Shown here piece by piece: positions 1-6,431 of a stretch of 9,041 nucleotides of DNA. How positions within the stretch are numbered: position 1 is the first letter of the stretch; each line of letters starts with the position of its first letter. The translations under genes were made by a program, and so were the position numbers. The DNA lies in NCBI GenBank assembly GCA_015655255.1, contig JAATFJ010000249.1, positions 1-9,041 of the forward strand, given 5' to 3'. The stretch comes from Actinomycetales bacterium. GTDB lineage: Bacteria > Actinomycetota > Actinomycetes > Actinomycetales > Microbacteriaceae. Below the pieces are notes generated by a model. The model saw only the letters and a list, made by a program, of their open reading frames with translations. It did not search any database and had not been told where the DNA came from.

Positions 1-516
1 CTCCTCTCCGCGGGCGGCAGCGCGTACATGGATCTTGTCGCCGAGGTGTTCCGACCGCTCGCTGCCGAACGCCGCATCGTGCTCCGTTCCGGGGCCTACA
101 TCGTGCACGACAGCGGCTTCTACGAGGGGATCTCCCCGCTGGACGGTTCTGCGGCATCGGACGAGACGGTCCGCCTCCGCCCGGCGATGTGGGGATGGGC
201 GCGAGTCGTGTCCCGCCCGGAGCCCGGACTCGTCCTCCTCGATGCGGGCAAGCGCGACTTCCCCTACGACGAGGGGCTTCCGCGCCCTCTCGGCGTCTCC
301 GTGTCGTGGGGCGGGGAGGAGCGTCCGATCTCCGCCGAGATCACTGCCCTCAACGATCAGCACGCCTTCCTCGTCATCGATCCGGAGGACGGAATCGCCG
401 TGGGCGATGTCGTCCGTCTGGGCCTGTCGCACCCGTGCACGGCCTTCGACAAATGGCGGCTCATTCCCGTCACGCGCGACGGTCTCGTCGTCGACGCGCT
501 CGAGACGCTGTTCTGA
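1..516 (+). CDS. D-serine dehydratase-like / D-threonine aldolase-like PLP enzyme, C-terminal part (5' truncated)
   Basis: The frame is open from base 1 and the residues before the first ATG (28), LLSAGGSAY, continue the family's conserved pattern, so the gene starts outside the window; 171 C-terminal residues are visible. The sequence matches the C-terminal half of the fold-type III PLP family (alanine-racemase-like N-domain plus D-serine-dehydratase-like C-domain). Visible marks are RSGAYIVHD (about residues 29-37 of the fragment), the LDAGKRD strand, the NDQHAFL segment, and SHPCTAFDKW near the end. In eukaryotic D-serine dehydratase the His and Cys of that H-P-C motif bind the catalytic zinc; both are present. 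Known members deaminate D-serine or cleave D-threonine or 3-hydroxyaspartate. The substrate here is not determinable, and the PLP-lysine domain lies off-window. The deacylase, DauR-like regulator and RidA nearby favour D-amino-acid deamination. Confidence 0.85.
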   Translation, partial: LLSAGGSAYMDLVAEVFRPLAAERRIVLRSGAYIVHDSGFYEGISPLDGSAASDETVRLRPAMWGWARVVSRPEPGLVLLDAGKRDFPYDEGLPRPLGVSVSWGGEERPISAEITALNDQHAFLVIDPEDGIAVGDVVRLGLSHPCTAFDKWRLIPVTRDGLVVDALETLF

Positions 517-535
517 GCCCGTCGTCGGGACGGGC
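517..535. terminator. Bidirectional hairpin between convergent genes
   Basis: A perfect 7-bp stem, GCCCGTC (517-523) pairing with GACGGGC (529-535), has a 5-nt loop. It begins directly after the stop codon of the PLP enzyme and ends 2 nt before the stop codon of the convergent regulator. There is no T-tract on either side, as is common for terminators in high-GC actinobacteria. The position makes a shared terminator the simplest reading. Confidence 0.6.
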
Positions 536-537
536 GC

Positions 538-1239
538 CTACCCGGGCCGTCTGATCTCGTCGAGATAGTTGTAGGCGGTCACGCGAGAGATTCCCAGCCG
601 TGCCGCCACCTGGTCCACGGAGCGTTTCACGGCGAACGCACCGCGCTGGTCGAGGATGCGGAGCGTCGCGATACGATCCGGCTTCCCCATGAGCGCAGGA
701 GCCTTGCCCACCGCGGCGATGGCGGCCTCGATCATGCCGTCGAGGACTGCGCCGATGTCGGAACCGACGAGTTCCTTCTCCGGCACGATCTCGGTCGGCT
801 CCGGCGCGGGGAGCAGAGCGGCGACGGCCGCCTGCGCGTGCTGGAGGGGAGTGAGGTCGACGTTGATGCACAGCGCCGCCAGGATGAGGCCCTCCGCGTC
901 GCGGAAGTACACGCTCGAACTGCGCAGTTCGCGCCCGTCTGCGGTGCGTCCTCGATACCCGAAGTCGTCGTGGTCCGCCGCATCGTCGCGGAGGGCATCG
1001 ATGCCGAGATTGGTGGACGGGCCGCCCACGGCTCGTCCGGAGACGTGACCGTTGACGATGGCGAAGATGGAGTGTGCGAGATCGCGCGGTGCGAGATCGT
1101 GGAGGACCACCTCGCAGTGCGGGCCGAGGGCTGAGGCGATGGCCTGCATGAGCGGCGCCACCGTGGCGGCGAGCTCCTCGATGGAATCGAAGGGCCGCGC
1201 GGCGACGGCGTCGATGGATGGTGCCGCCTGCATCATCAT
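538..1239 (-). CDS. YheO-like PAS / DauR-type helix-turn-helix transcriptional regulator
   Basis: The 233-residue protein has the two-part layout of the YheO/DauR family. The N-terminal YheO-like PAS domain (about residues 20-135) contains CEVVLHDL, the IVNGHVSGR strand, the GGPSTNLGIDAL segment and LCINVDLT. A C-terminal HTH (about 185-230) contains VDQVAARLGISRVTAYNYL. DauR of Pseudomonas controls D-arginine catabolism; here the divergent deacylase and convergent D-serine-dehydratase-like gene make a D-amino-acid-responsive role likely, but ligand and sign of regulation are inferred. The frame stays open upstream to 1695, but the start at 1239 is chosen because AAGGAG (1250-1245) sits 5 nt before it and homology begins soon after. 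Three ATG codons lie in a row (1239, 1236, 1233), and the first has the best spacing. Autoregulation through the shared 187-bp divergent gap is plausible. Confidence 0.9.
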   Translation of the reverse strand: MMMQAAPSIDAVAARPFDSIEELAATVAPLMQAIASALGPHCEVVLHDLAPRDLAHSIFAIVNGHVSGRAVGGPSTNLGIDALRDDAADHDDFGYRGRTADGRELRSSSVYFRDAEGLILAALCINVDLTPLQHAQAAVAALLPAPEPTEIVPEKELVGSDIGAVLDGMIEAAIAAVGKAPALMGKPDRIATLRILDQRGAFAVKRSVDQVAARLGISRVTAYNYLDEIRRPG

Positions 1240-1426
1240 GGGCACTCCTTCCCTTCTCCGGCTCTTCTCCGGGGGAAGCCTCCGTCCTCCCCTGGTGGTG
1301 GTGACGACGAGGGCCGGAGGCAAAAAAGCGGTCAATGAAGTATATTTTTTGTAAACCTTAGGCGGTGTCGCGAGGCGCGGCAACAGCCGATGCTCTCCGC
1401 CCGCATCCCGGCGACGAAGGACAGCG
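1240..1426. promoter_or_regulatory. Divergent promoter region of DauR-like regulator and deacylase, with AT-rich inverted repeat
   Basis: This 187-bp gap between divergent start codons contains a conspicuous AT-rich island at 1321-1357 in otherwise GC-rich DNA. Its edges are a 7-bp inverted repeat, CAAAAAA (1321-1327) and TTTTTTG (1345-1351). Inside lie overlapping -10-like hexamers, TATATT on the plus strand (1341-1346) and TATACT on the minus strand (1344-1339). No convincing -35 pairs with either at 17 bp. I infer overlapping divergent promoters and a candidate operator for the regulator. The remainder (1240-1320 and 1358-1426) holds only the two ribosome binding sites and GC-rich leader. 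Confidence 0.45.
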
Positions 1427-3010
1427 GTGAGAACCGAGCGTACGACCAGCAGGACCCTCCTCCGGGGAGGTCGTCTCGTCGCCGGTGGCGGGCTCATCCC
1501 CGGCGACGTCCTCATAGAGGGGGAGCGCATCGCCGCCGTCGGGGAGGAGGTCGATGCCGCGGGAGCGGAGATCATCGATGTCGAGGGACGTCTTCTCGTC
1601 CCCGGATTCGTCGACGCCCATTCCCACGCCGACGGGCGCATCTTCGATGAGCGCACCCAGCAGGCGTATCTCCGCCAGGGCGTGACGACGGTCATCGGCG
1701 GACAGGACGGCGTCTCCTATGCGCCGGGCGACGGGTCCTACGGCACCGAGTACTTCCGGGCCATCGACGGCGCGCATCCCACTTTCCGGGGAGGATCCGT
1801 CGCAACGCTGCTCGCGACCTATGACGGCACCGTGCCGCTCAACATGGCCTATCTCGCCCCTGCGGGCACGATCCGGCACGAGGTCATCGGGACGGCGGAC
1901 CGCGCGCCGAAGGCGGACGAGCTCGCCCGCATGCGGGAGCTCGTCCGTGCGGCCATGGACGACGGCGCCGTGGGGCTCTCCACCGGCCTCGACTACGTGC
2001 CGGGGATCTTCGCCTCCGCACAGGAGATCGGGGAGTTGTGCCTGCCCGTCGCCGAGGCCGGGGGCGTTTACGTCACGCATATGCGCGGAGGGTACGAGGA
2101 CAACTCGGAGGCGGGGATCGATGAGGTCCGGCGCATCGCCGTGCAGTCCGGCGTCGCGGTCCACGTCTCCCACTTCCACGCCAGGGCGCGGATCGTGCGT
2201 GCCCAGCTCGCCGCGCTCGCCGATGCGGGCGTGCGGGCCACGTTCGACGCCTACCCCTATACGCGCGGGAACTCGCTGCTCATGATGCCGACGCTGCCGC
2301 CGGAGCTCGTCGCCCTGGATCCGGAGGAGCTCAGCGCGCGGCTCGCCCTCCCCGAGACGCGGGAGCGGTTGCATCGGGACTGGGAGCCGCGCATCGAGCA
2401 GAACGCGAGCCTCGGGCCGGAATGGCCGGAGCTCCTCACCCTCTCGCATGCGGCGGCGCCGGAACTCGCCTGGATGCATGGGCTCACGCTTGCCGAGATC
2501 GCCGCGCGGCAGGGGATACATCCGCTCGATGTCGCCTGCGACATCATCCAGGCCACGCGCGGCGATGCCGCCATCATCATGGCCGTGCGCCACCGCAGAG
2601 AAGACGCGGAGTTCATCGGGCAGTTCACCGCACCGGGATTCATGGTGGGCTCGGACGGAATCTACGTGGGGGCGCATCCCCATCCGCGCGGTTTCGGCGC
2701 CTTCGCCACGATGCTCGCACGGTTCACCCGCGATCTGGGCGCCTGGGACTGGGGCGGGGCGGTCGAACGCCTCTCGACTCGCGCCGTACGCACCTTCGGC
2801 CTGGGCGATCGCGGAAGTCTCTCTGCCGGAGCCATCGCCGATATCGCCGTCCTCGATGTCGATGGGCTCGCCGCTCCGGCGACCTACGAGCACCCGGATG
2901 TCCTCGCCCGCGGCATCGATGACGTCTTCGTCGCGGGAGTACCCGTGCTCGCTGGTGGGGCGCTCACGGGGCGCACGCCGGGACGGGGGCTGCGCCGGGC
3001 GAAGTCCTGA
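1427..3010 (+). CDS. N-acyl-D-amino-acid deacylase (D-aminoacylase), amidohydrolase superfamily
   Basis: The 527-residue protein hydrolyses N-acylated D-amino acids to the free D-amino acid, judged by family. Marks in order: an N-terminal beta-sandwich segment (GDVLIEGERIAAVG); the metal motif VDAHSHAD with His65 and His67; GGQDGVSYAP with Asp94; THMRGG with His218; HVSHFH with His249; VGSDGIYVG with catalytic Asp410; and the C-terminal GSLSAGAIADIAVLD return strand. The spacing matches the metal and catalytic positions of Alcaligenes D-aminoacylase (His67, His69, Cys96, His220, His250, Asp366), except that Asp94 stands where that enzyme has its bridging Cys. Start is GTG at 1427: GAAGGA (1416-1421) lies 5 nt upstream. 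It is divergent from the DauR-like gene and followed by ridA. No signal peptide is seen, so it should act in the cytoplasm. Dihydropyrimidinase-like specificity cannot be excluded. Confidence 0.88.
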   Translation: MRTERTTSRTLLRGGRLVAGGGLIPGDVLIEGERIAAVGEEVDAAGAEIIDVEGRLLVPGFVDAHSHADGRIFDERTQQAYLRQGVTTVIGGQDGVSYAPGDGSYGTEYFRAIDGAHPTFRGGSVATLLATYDGTVPLNMAYLAPAGTIRHEVIGTADRAPKADELARMRELVRAAMDDGAVGLSTGLDYVPGIFASAQEIGELCLPVAEAGGVYVTHMRGGYEDNSEAGIDEVRRIAVQSGVAVHVSHFHARARIVRAQLAALADAGVRATFDAYPYTRGNSLLMMPTLPPELVALDPEELSARLALPETRERLHRDWEPRIEQNASLGPEWPELLTLSHAAAPELAWMHGLTLAEIAARQGIHPLDVACDIIQATRGDAAIIMAVRHRREDAEFIGQFTAPGFMVGSDGIYVGAHPHPRGFGAFATMLARFTRDLGAWDWGGAVERLSTRAVRTFGLGDRGSLSAGAIADIAVLDVDGLAAPATYEHPDVLARGIDDVFVAGVPVLAGGALTGRTPGRGLRRAKS

Positions 3011-3015
3011 GCGCA

Positions 3016-3120
3016 GAGCCGGAACCGTAAAGAACTGAGCCGGAACCGTAAAGAACTGAGCCGGAACCGTAAAGAACTGAGCCGGAACCGTAAAGAACTG
3101 AGCCGGAACCGTAAAGAACA
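3016..3120. repeat. Five tandem copies of a 21-bp unit between deacylase and ridA
   Basis: Five contiguous 21-bp units begin at 3016, 3037, 3058, 3079 and 3100. They are identical except for the last base of the fifth copy (A instead of T at 3120). Each unit contains two GAAC elements, GAACCG and GAACTG, 10 nt apart, so GAAC recurs at 3022, 3032, 3043, 3053, 3064, 3074, 3085, 3095, 3106 and 3116, about once per DNA turn. The array begins 5 nt after the deacylase stop and ends 42 nt before the ridA start. Two of the three plus-strand frames hit a stop within the unit, so it is not a coding repeat on that strand. It lacks strong self-complementarity (only CCGG). Confidence 0.97.
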
Positions 3121-3162
3121 GAGAACCACAGTGAGCTTCGAGCTACAGAAAATGAGGAAAGC

Positions 3163-3546
3163 ATGACGAAAACAGCCATCGAGACCACGAATGCCCCCCG
3201 CCCGGCGGGTCCTTACAGCCAAGGGGTCGTTGCGGGAGGGCTCCTGTTCACCGCCGGATTCGGACCGCAGAACCCGGAGACGGGTGCGGTCGCGGAGAGC
3301 GTCGGTGAGCAGACGCGACAGGTGCTGCGCAACGTGAGCGCGGTGCTCGCCGAGCGGGGGCTGACCACCGACGCCGTGGTCAAGGTCACGGCGCACCTGC
3401 AGGAGCTCGGGCGCGATTTCGCCGAGTTCAACGAGGCCTACGCGGAGTTCTTCTCGGCACCGTACCCGGTGCGGACGACGGTGGGATCGACGCTCGCGAA
3501 CATTCTCGTGGAGATCGACGTCGTCGCTGTCCTCGCCGCGGAGTGA
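3163..3546 (+). CDS. ridA: RidA family (YjgF/YER057c/UK114) enamine/imine deaminase
   Basis: The 127-residue protein has the family's usual length. Archetypal RidA is a trimer that hydrolyses 2-aminoacrylate and related enamines/imines released by PLP enzymes, protecting other PLP enzymes from damage. Visible marks are PAGPYSQG (Tyr18), FTAGFGPQNPETG, FNEAYAEFF (Asn90), the PYPVRTTVG segment whose Arg104 matches the essential Arg105 of the archetype, and NILVEIDVVAV (Glu117). The usual Ser of the TSGQ motif is Ala31 here and the Cys after the Arg is Thr, so it may belong to a side subfamily rather than RidA proper. Ribosome binding site GAGG (3154-3157) lies 5 nt before ATG. A D-serine dehydratase-type enzyme makes exactly the aminoacrylate RidA removes, so its place next to the D-amino-acid genes is functionally sensible. 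Confidence 0.9.
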   Translation: MTKTAIETTNAPRPAGPYSQGVVAGGLLFTAGFGPQNPETGAVAESVGEQTRQVLRNVSAVLAERGLTTDAVVKVTAHLQELGRDFAEFNEAYAEFFSAPYPVRTTVGSTLANILVEIDVVAVLAAE

Positions 3547-3574
3547 GTTCCGAGACAGGAGGCTTTCTCGGGAC
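3547..3574. terminator. Hairpin between convergent ridA and Fpg/Nei genes
   Basis: GTTCCGAGA (3547-3555) pairs with TCTCGGGAC (3566-3574) in a 9-bp stem with one G-T wobble and a 10-nt loop. It fills the 30-bp gap between the two convergent stop codons. There is no T-run, so I read it as a bidirectional GC-rich terminator by position and structure. Confidence 0.55.
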
Positions 3575-3576
3575 AC

Positions 3577-4440
3577 TCACTTGAGAAGCCGGGAGAGTCT
3601 CCTGTCCGCGAGCGGTTTCCCGCCCGTCTGACACGTCGGGCAGTACTCCAGGGATCTGTCGGCGAAGAACACGCTGCGGATCGTGTCGCCGCACACCGGG
3701 CAGCTCTCGCCCGCCTTGGCGTGCACGCGCATCCCCCGGCGCTTGGCGTCCTTGAGCTCGGCGGGCGGCTTTCCCGCGGCCGTGACGACGGCATCTCGGA
3801 GGACTCCCTGCATCGCGTCGAACAGCCCGTCGACTTCGTCGAGGGAAAGCGCTGCGGTGATCGCATAGGGAGTCATCCGGGCGGCGTGCAGGATCTCGTC
3901 GGAATAGGCATTGCCGATGCCCGCGAGGACGGACTGATCACGCAGCAGCCCCTTAATCTGCGTGCGGCGCCCGTCGAGCAGCGCAGCGAATGCCGCGCGC
4001 GTGAATTCCGCATCGAGAGGGTCGGGTCCCAGCCGCGCGATCCCCGGCACATCGCGCGGCTCGCGGACGACATACACGGCGAGGGATTTCTTCGTCCCCG
4101 CCTCGGTGAGGTCGAAGCCCGATCCGTCGTCCAGGGCGACGCGCAGCGCGATGGGGCTCTTTCCCGGGCGCACCGGTGTCGTCGGGACCTGCTCGTACCA
4201 GCGCAGCCAGCCCGCCTTCGCGAGGTGGAAGACGAGATGGAGGTCATCACCGCAGATGAGGTCGATGAACTTCCCGTGTCGCGCGGCGCCGGTGATCTCC
4301 CTCCCCGTGAGCGCGGTGAGGGGTGGTTCATACGTCTTCAGCGCAGAGATCGCGGAGACGGCGGCGCGGGTGATCGTCCTTCCCTCGGCACGCTCTCCCA
4401 GGAAGGCGACGAGCCCCTGGACCTCCGGCATCTCCGGCAT
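3577..4440 (-). CDS. Fpg/Nei family DNA glycosylase / AP lyase
   Basis: The 287-residue protein should excise oxidised bases and nick the abasic site. It starts MPEMPEVQ, giving Pro2 as the nucleophile after Met removal and Glu3, the Fpg-type start rather than Nei's PEGP/PEGH type. HGKF (Lys57) fits the conserved lesion-contacting lysine. The helix-two-turn-helix spans about 162-191 (IKGLLRDQSVLAGIGNAYSD), with Asn177. A complete C-terminal zinc finger has Cys247, Cys250, Cys267 and Cys270, with Arg262 in the DRSLEYCP hairpin. All catalytic features are present, but lesion preference (8-oxoguanine or oxidised pyrimidines) cannot be told. The start at 4440 fits an AGGA site 7 nt upstream; starting at Met4 would break the Pro-Glu alignment. 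It looks monocistronic and unrelated to its neighbours, separating two catabolic modules. Confidence 0.92.
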   Translation of the reverse strand: MPEMPEVQGLVAFLGERAEGRTITRAAVSAISALKTYEPPLTALTGREITGAARHGKFIDLICGDDLHLVFHLAKAGWLRWYEQVPTTPVRPGKSPIALRVALDDGSGFDLTEAGTKKSLAVYVVREPRDVPGIARLGPDPLDAEFTRAAFAALLDGRRTQIKGLLRDQSVLAGIGNAYSDEILHAARMTPYAITAALSLDEVDGLFDAMQGVLRDAVVTAAGKPPAELKDAKRRGMRVHAKAGESCPVCGDTIRSVFFADRSLEYCPTCQTGGKPLADRRLSRLLK

Positions 4441-4501
4441 GCTGTCATCCTGTCACGGAGCGCGGACATCCGAGCCCCGGCCGCGCCCTGCGCTCTCGTC
4501 C

Positions 4502-4605
4502 TGCCGCCCTGGCACCGGACCCTGCAGGACCCTGCGCCCGCGGCACCGCGCCCTGCGCCCTCGCCCTGTGCCCTCGGCCTGTGCCCCCGGCACCGGACCC
4601 TGCAG
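4502..4605. repeat. Degenerate GC-rich direct repeats
   Basis: The 17-mer GGCACCGGACCCTGCAG occurs exactly at 4511-4527 and 4589-4605, 78 bp apart, and a diverged copy (GGCACCGCGCCCTGCG) lies at 4542-4557. The bases before both exact copies are also alike (CTCG-N-CCTG). The stretch between is built of CCCTGYG-like units. It looks like an eroded tandem duplication in non-coding DNA upstream of the Fpg/Nei gene. No function is evident. Confidence 0.7.
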
Positions 4606-4655
4606 CTCAGTCTCGTCACTGAGCCTCGTCCATCGCCCGCCCGATCTGCGGAGCG

Positions 4656-4704
4656 TGTCACGATCGGCGGAGGAATCTTCACGAAGGCTCCGCCGATCGT
4701 GACA
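4656..4704. terminator. Perfect 17-bp inverted repeat, probable terminator of the leftward acyl-CoA operon
   Basis: TGTCACGATCGGCGGAG (4656-4672) is exactly complementary to 4688-4704, with a 15-nt loop that itself contains a short CTT/AAG pairing. It lies 50 bp beyond the MaoC stop codon in the direction of transcription and more than 200 bp upstream of the Fpg/Nei start, so terminating the leftward operon is the simplest role. No T-tract follows. A dispersed palindromic element or a protein-binding site would look the same. Confidence 0.55.
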
Positions 4705-4754
4705 TCATCCGCACAACGGGACGCGGCCGCACCCGAGCGGGGACGGGACCGACC

Positions 4755-5210
4755 TCAGGCGTAGACGCGGGAGATCGACTCGACGATCACAGCGGGCCGC
4801 TCCTGACCCTCGATCTCGATGACGCCGGAGACGTGCACCTGGTAACCGCCCTTCACCTCGGTGACGGTCGTGACCGTCGCCGTGAGGCGGATCCGAGAAC
4901 CCGTGGGCACAGGCGAGGTGAAGCGGACCTTGTCGAGCCCATAGTTCACGAGCGTCGAGGCATCGGACACCTCCAGGATCTCCGACCACATCGGGATGAA
5001 CAGGGACAGCGTGAGGAAGCCGTGTGCGATGGTCCCGCCGAACGGCCCGTCCTTCGCCTGCTCGGGGTCGACGTGGATGTACTGATGATCGTCCGTCGCG
5101 TCGGCGAAGGTGTTGATACGCTCCTGGGTCACGGCGAGCCAGGAGGAGCTGCCCAGCTCTTTTCCGGCGAGGGAAGGGAGCTCTGCGACGGTTGCGGTGA
5201 TCACGGCCAT
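4755..5210 (-). CDS. MaoC family dehydratase (R-specific enoyl-CoA hydratase-like, hot-dog fold)
   Basis: The 151-residue protein is a single hot-dog-domain MaoC/NodN-type protein, resembling the mycobacterial Rv0130 (HtdZ) type. The hydratase-2 motif is DATDDHQYIHVDPEQA (about residues 37-52), with catalytic Asp41 and His46, followed by FGGTIAHGFLTLSL (57-70), which lines the substrate tunnel. It should reversibly hydrate a trans-2-enoyl-CoA. It is the last gene of the leftward operon, 30 nt after the acyl-CoA dehydrogenase stop. AAGGA sits 6 nt before ATG at 5210. A dehydrogenase making an enoyl-CoA, this hydratase and an SDR that could oxidise the hydroxyacyl-CoA form a beta-oxidation-like sequence. 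The acyl group is unknown. Confidence 0.9.
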   Translation of the reverse strand: MAVITATVAELPSLAGKELGSSSWLAVTQERINTFADATDDHQYIHVDPEQAKDGPFGGTIAHGFLTLSLFIPMWSEILEVSDASTLVNYGLDKVRFTSPVPTGSRIRLTATVTTVTEVKGGYQVHVSGVIEIEGQERPAVIVESISRVYA

Positions 5211-5240
5211 GGTGGTTCCTTACTCTGGGGGCGGGTGAAT

Positions 5241-6431
5241 TCAGCGGTGTAGACGCGTGACGAACGCGCCGATGCCCGTCGCCGCTCGTCCGACGATAAG
5301 GGCGTTGATCTCGTGAGTGCCCTCGTAGGAGTAGATCGCCTCGGCGTCCGCGTGGAAGCGGGCGACGTCGGTGTCGAGTGTGATGCCGTTGCCCCCGCAC
5401 ACCTCACGCGCGAGCGCGACGGTCTCCCGCAGCCGGTCGCAGGTGAAGAGCTTCGCAAGCGCGGAGTCCTCGTCGCGGGCCTCTCCCGCCTGCTGCTTCC
5501 GCTGCAATCCCACGACGAGGGACAGGCTCGCTGTGACGTTCGCGAGCATGCGGGCGAGTTTCTCCTGGATGAGCTGGTATCCCGCGAGCGGGGCGCCGAA
5601 CTGCTCCCGCTCCATCGTGTATTTCAGGGCCGCCTCGTAGGCACCGGCGGCGACGCCCGTGGCGATCCAGGACACGTCGACGCGCATGCGCCGGAGGCAC
5701 TCGTTCACGTCGGTGAAGGAGGAGATCCGGGCGAGGCGCTGCGACTCGTGCACACGGAGCCCGGAGATGTCGATGTCGAAGTTCTGCATGATGCGCAACG
5801 AGGTCTTGCGAGCGATCTTCGTGAGCGTGAGGGCGGGATCATCAGTGTCGGCGACGAAGGCGCGCACCGCACCGTCATCGTCTCCGCCGTGTTCCCTGGC
5901 GAAGATGATGACCTTCTGCACGAGGCTCACTCCGCCGATCCACCGCTTCTGCCCATCGACGACCCACTCGTCGCCCTCCCGCCGGCAGGTGGTCTGGATG
6001 CCGCGGGCGATGTCGGAACCGTGGTCCGGTTCGGTGAGCGCGAATGTGCCGGTGAGCGCGAACTCGCGGATGAGCGGATCCCACCGCGCCGCCTGCTCAG
6101 GCGAGCCGCCGACGGTGAGGGTCGTGCGGAAGAGCCCTGACACCGCGTTGTAGAACGTCGCGATGGAGGCGTCCACACGGGCGAACTCGAAGCTCCGCCA
6201 GCGGTGGTAGAGATCGCTGGGCTCGTGCCCGAGCGACGGCGGGTCCATGAGGCGGCGCTCGGCGAGCCCCGCGATGATCTGGGTGGGGAACTCTCCCCTC
6301 TCCCAGTAATCGCCGAGCAGCGGCTTCACCTCGCGTTCGAGGTGGCTGCGGAGCTCGACGAGCACCTCCTGCTCGTCCTCCGGCAGCTCGTCGAAGAACC
6401 CGTACTGGTCCGAAACCACGCGTCTGCTCAT
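5241..6431 (-). CDS. Acyl-CoA dehydrogenase, glutaryl-CoA-dehydrogenase-like
   Basis: The 396-residue FAD enzyme should oxidise an acyl-CoA at alpha-beta. The N-terminal helical domain is about 15-125; the signature ALTEPDHGSD is at 131-140; the beta domain follows, with WVVDGQKRWIGG; the C-terminal helical domain has REQFGAPLAGYQLIQEKLAR (275-293) and REVCGGNGI (342-350); the end carries YSYEGTHEINALIVGRAATG, with catalytic-base candidate Glu370. The C-terminal YEGTH motif and FGAPLAGYQLIQ resemble the glutaryl-CoA dehydrogenase subgroup, but decarboxylation is not proven. The frame stays open to an ATG at 6446. I choose the ATG at 6431 because it overlaps the upstream stop as ATGA, while the longer start has AAGGA about 12 nt away. 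Electrons would go to ETF, which is not in the window. Confidence 0.9.
   Translation of the reverse strand: MSRRVVSDQYGFFDELPEDEQEVLVELRSHLEREVKPLLGDYWERGEFPTQIIAGLAERRLMDPPSLGHEPSDLYHRWRSFEFARVDASIATFYNAVSGLFRTTLTVGGSPEQAARWDPLIREFALTGTFALTEPDHGSDIARGIQTTCRREGDEWVVDGQKRWIGGVSLVQKVIIFAREHGGDDDGAVRAFVADTDDPALTLTKIARKTSLRIMQNFDIDISGLRVHESQRLARISSFTDVNECLRRMRVDVSWIATGVAAGAYEAALKYTMEREQFGAPLAGYQLIQEKLARMLANVTASLSLVVGLQRKQQAGEARDEDSALAKLFTCDRLRETVALAREVCGGNGITLDTDVARFHADAEAIYSYEGTHEINALIVGRAATGIGAFVTRLHR

Larger units (their letters stand above)
4441..4754. other. 314-bp gene-free region behind the Fpg/Nei gene
   Basis: I see no credible gene here. The part next to the Fpg/Nei start (4441-4500) should hold its promoter, but no clear -10/-35 pair is visible in this GC-rich stretch. 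From about 4502 to 4605 there are degenerate C-rich repeats, then a 6-bp inverted repeat (GCTCAG 4605-4610, CTGAGC 4619-4624, 8-nt loop), and then the large 17-bp inverted repeat at 4656-4704. The direct repeat GATC-N-GCGGAG occurs at 4643-4653 and 4662-4672. The last 50 bp before the MaoC stop show nothing notable. Confidence 0.6.

Noticed and set aside
1240..1695. N-terminal extension of the DauR-like regulator up to 1695.
   Set aside because: It would run through the divergent promoter and the deacylase start, and it looks like no known domain; a good ribosome binding site precedes the ATG at 1239.
1358..2893. Long open frame antisense to the deacylase (511 codons, minus strand).
   Set aside because: It has no family resemblance, a repetitive Arg/Gly/Asp-rich composition typical of antisense frames in GC-rich DNA, and the plus strand encodes a clear deacylase with all metal ligands.
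3016..3120. CRISPR array.
   Set aside because: The 21-bp units are contiguous with no unique spacers, and no cas gene is nearby.
2884..3576. Minus-strand frame running through the 21-bp array, giving a seven-residue protein repeat.
   Set aside because: All three minus-strand frames are open in the array simply because the unit has no stop there; the rest is antisense to ridA and the deacylase and matches no known family.
4338..4682. Minus-strand frame with a repeated Cys/Arg-rich segment over the GC-rich repeats.
   Set aside because: The repeat period (78 bp) is a multiple of three by chance; the frame overlaps the true Fpg/Nei N-terminus in another frame and includes the left arm of the hairpin.
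3721..4764. 347-codon plus-strand frame over the Fpg/Nei gene and the gap behind it.
   Set aside because: It mirrors the glycosylase coding strand, lacks recognisable domains, and crosses the repeats and the 17-bp hairpin.
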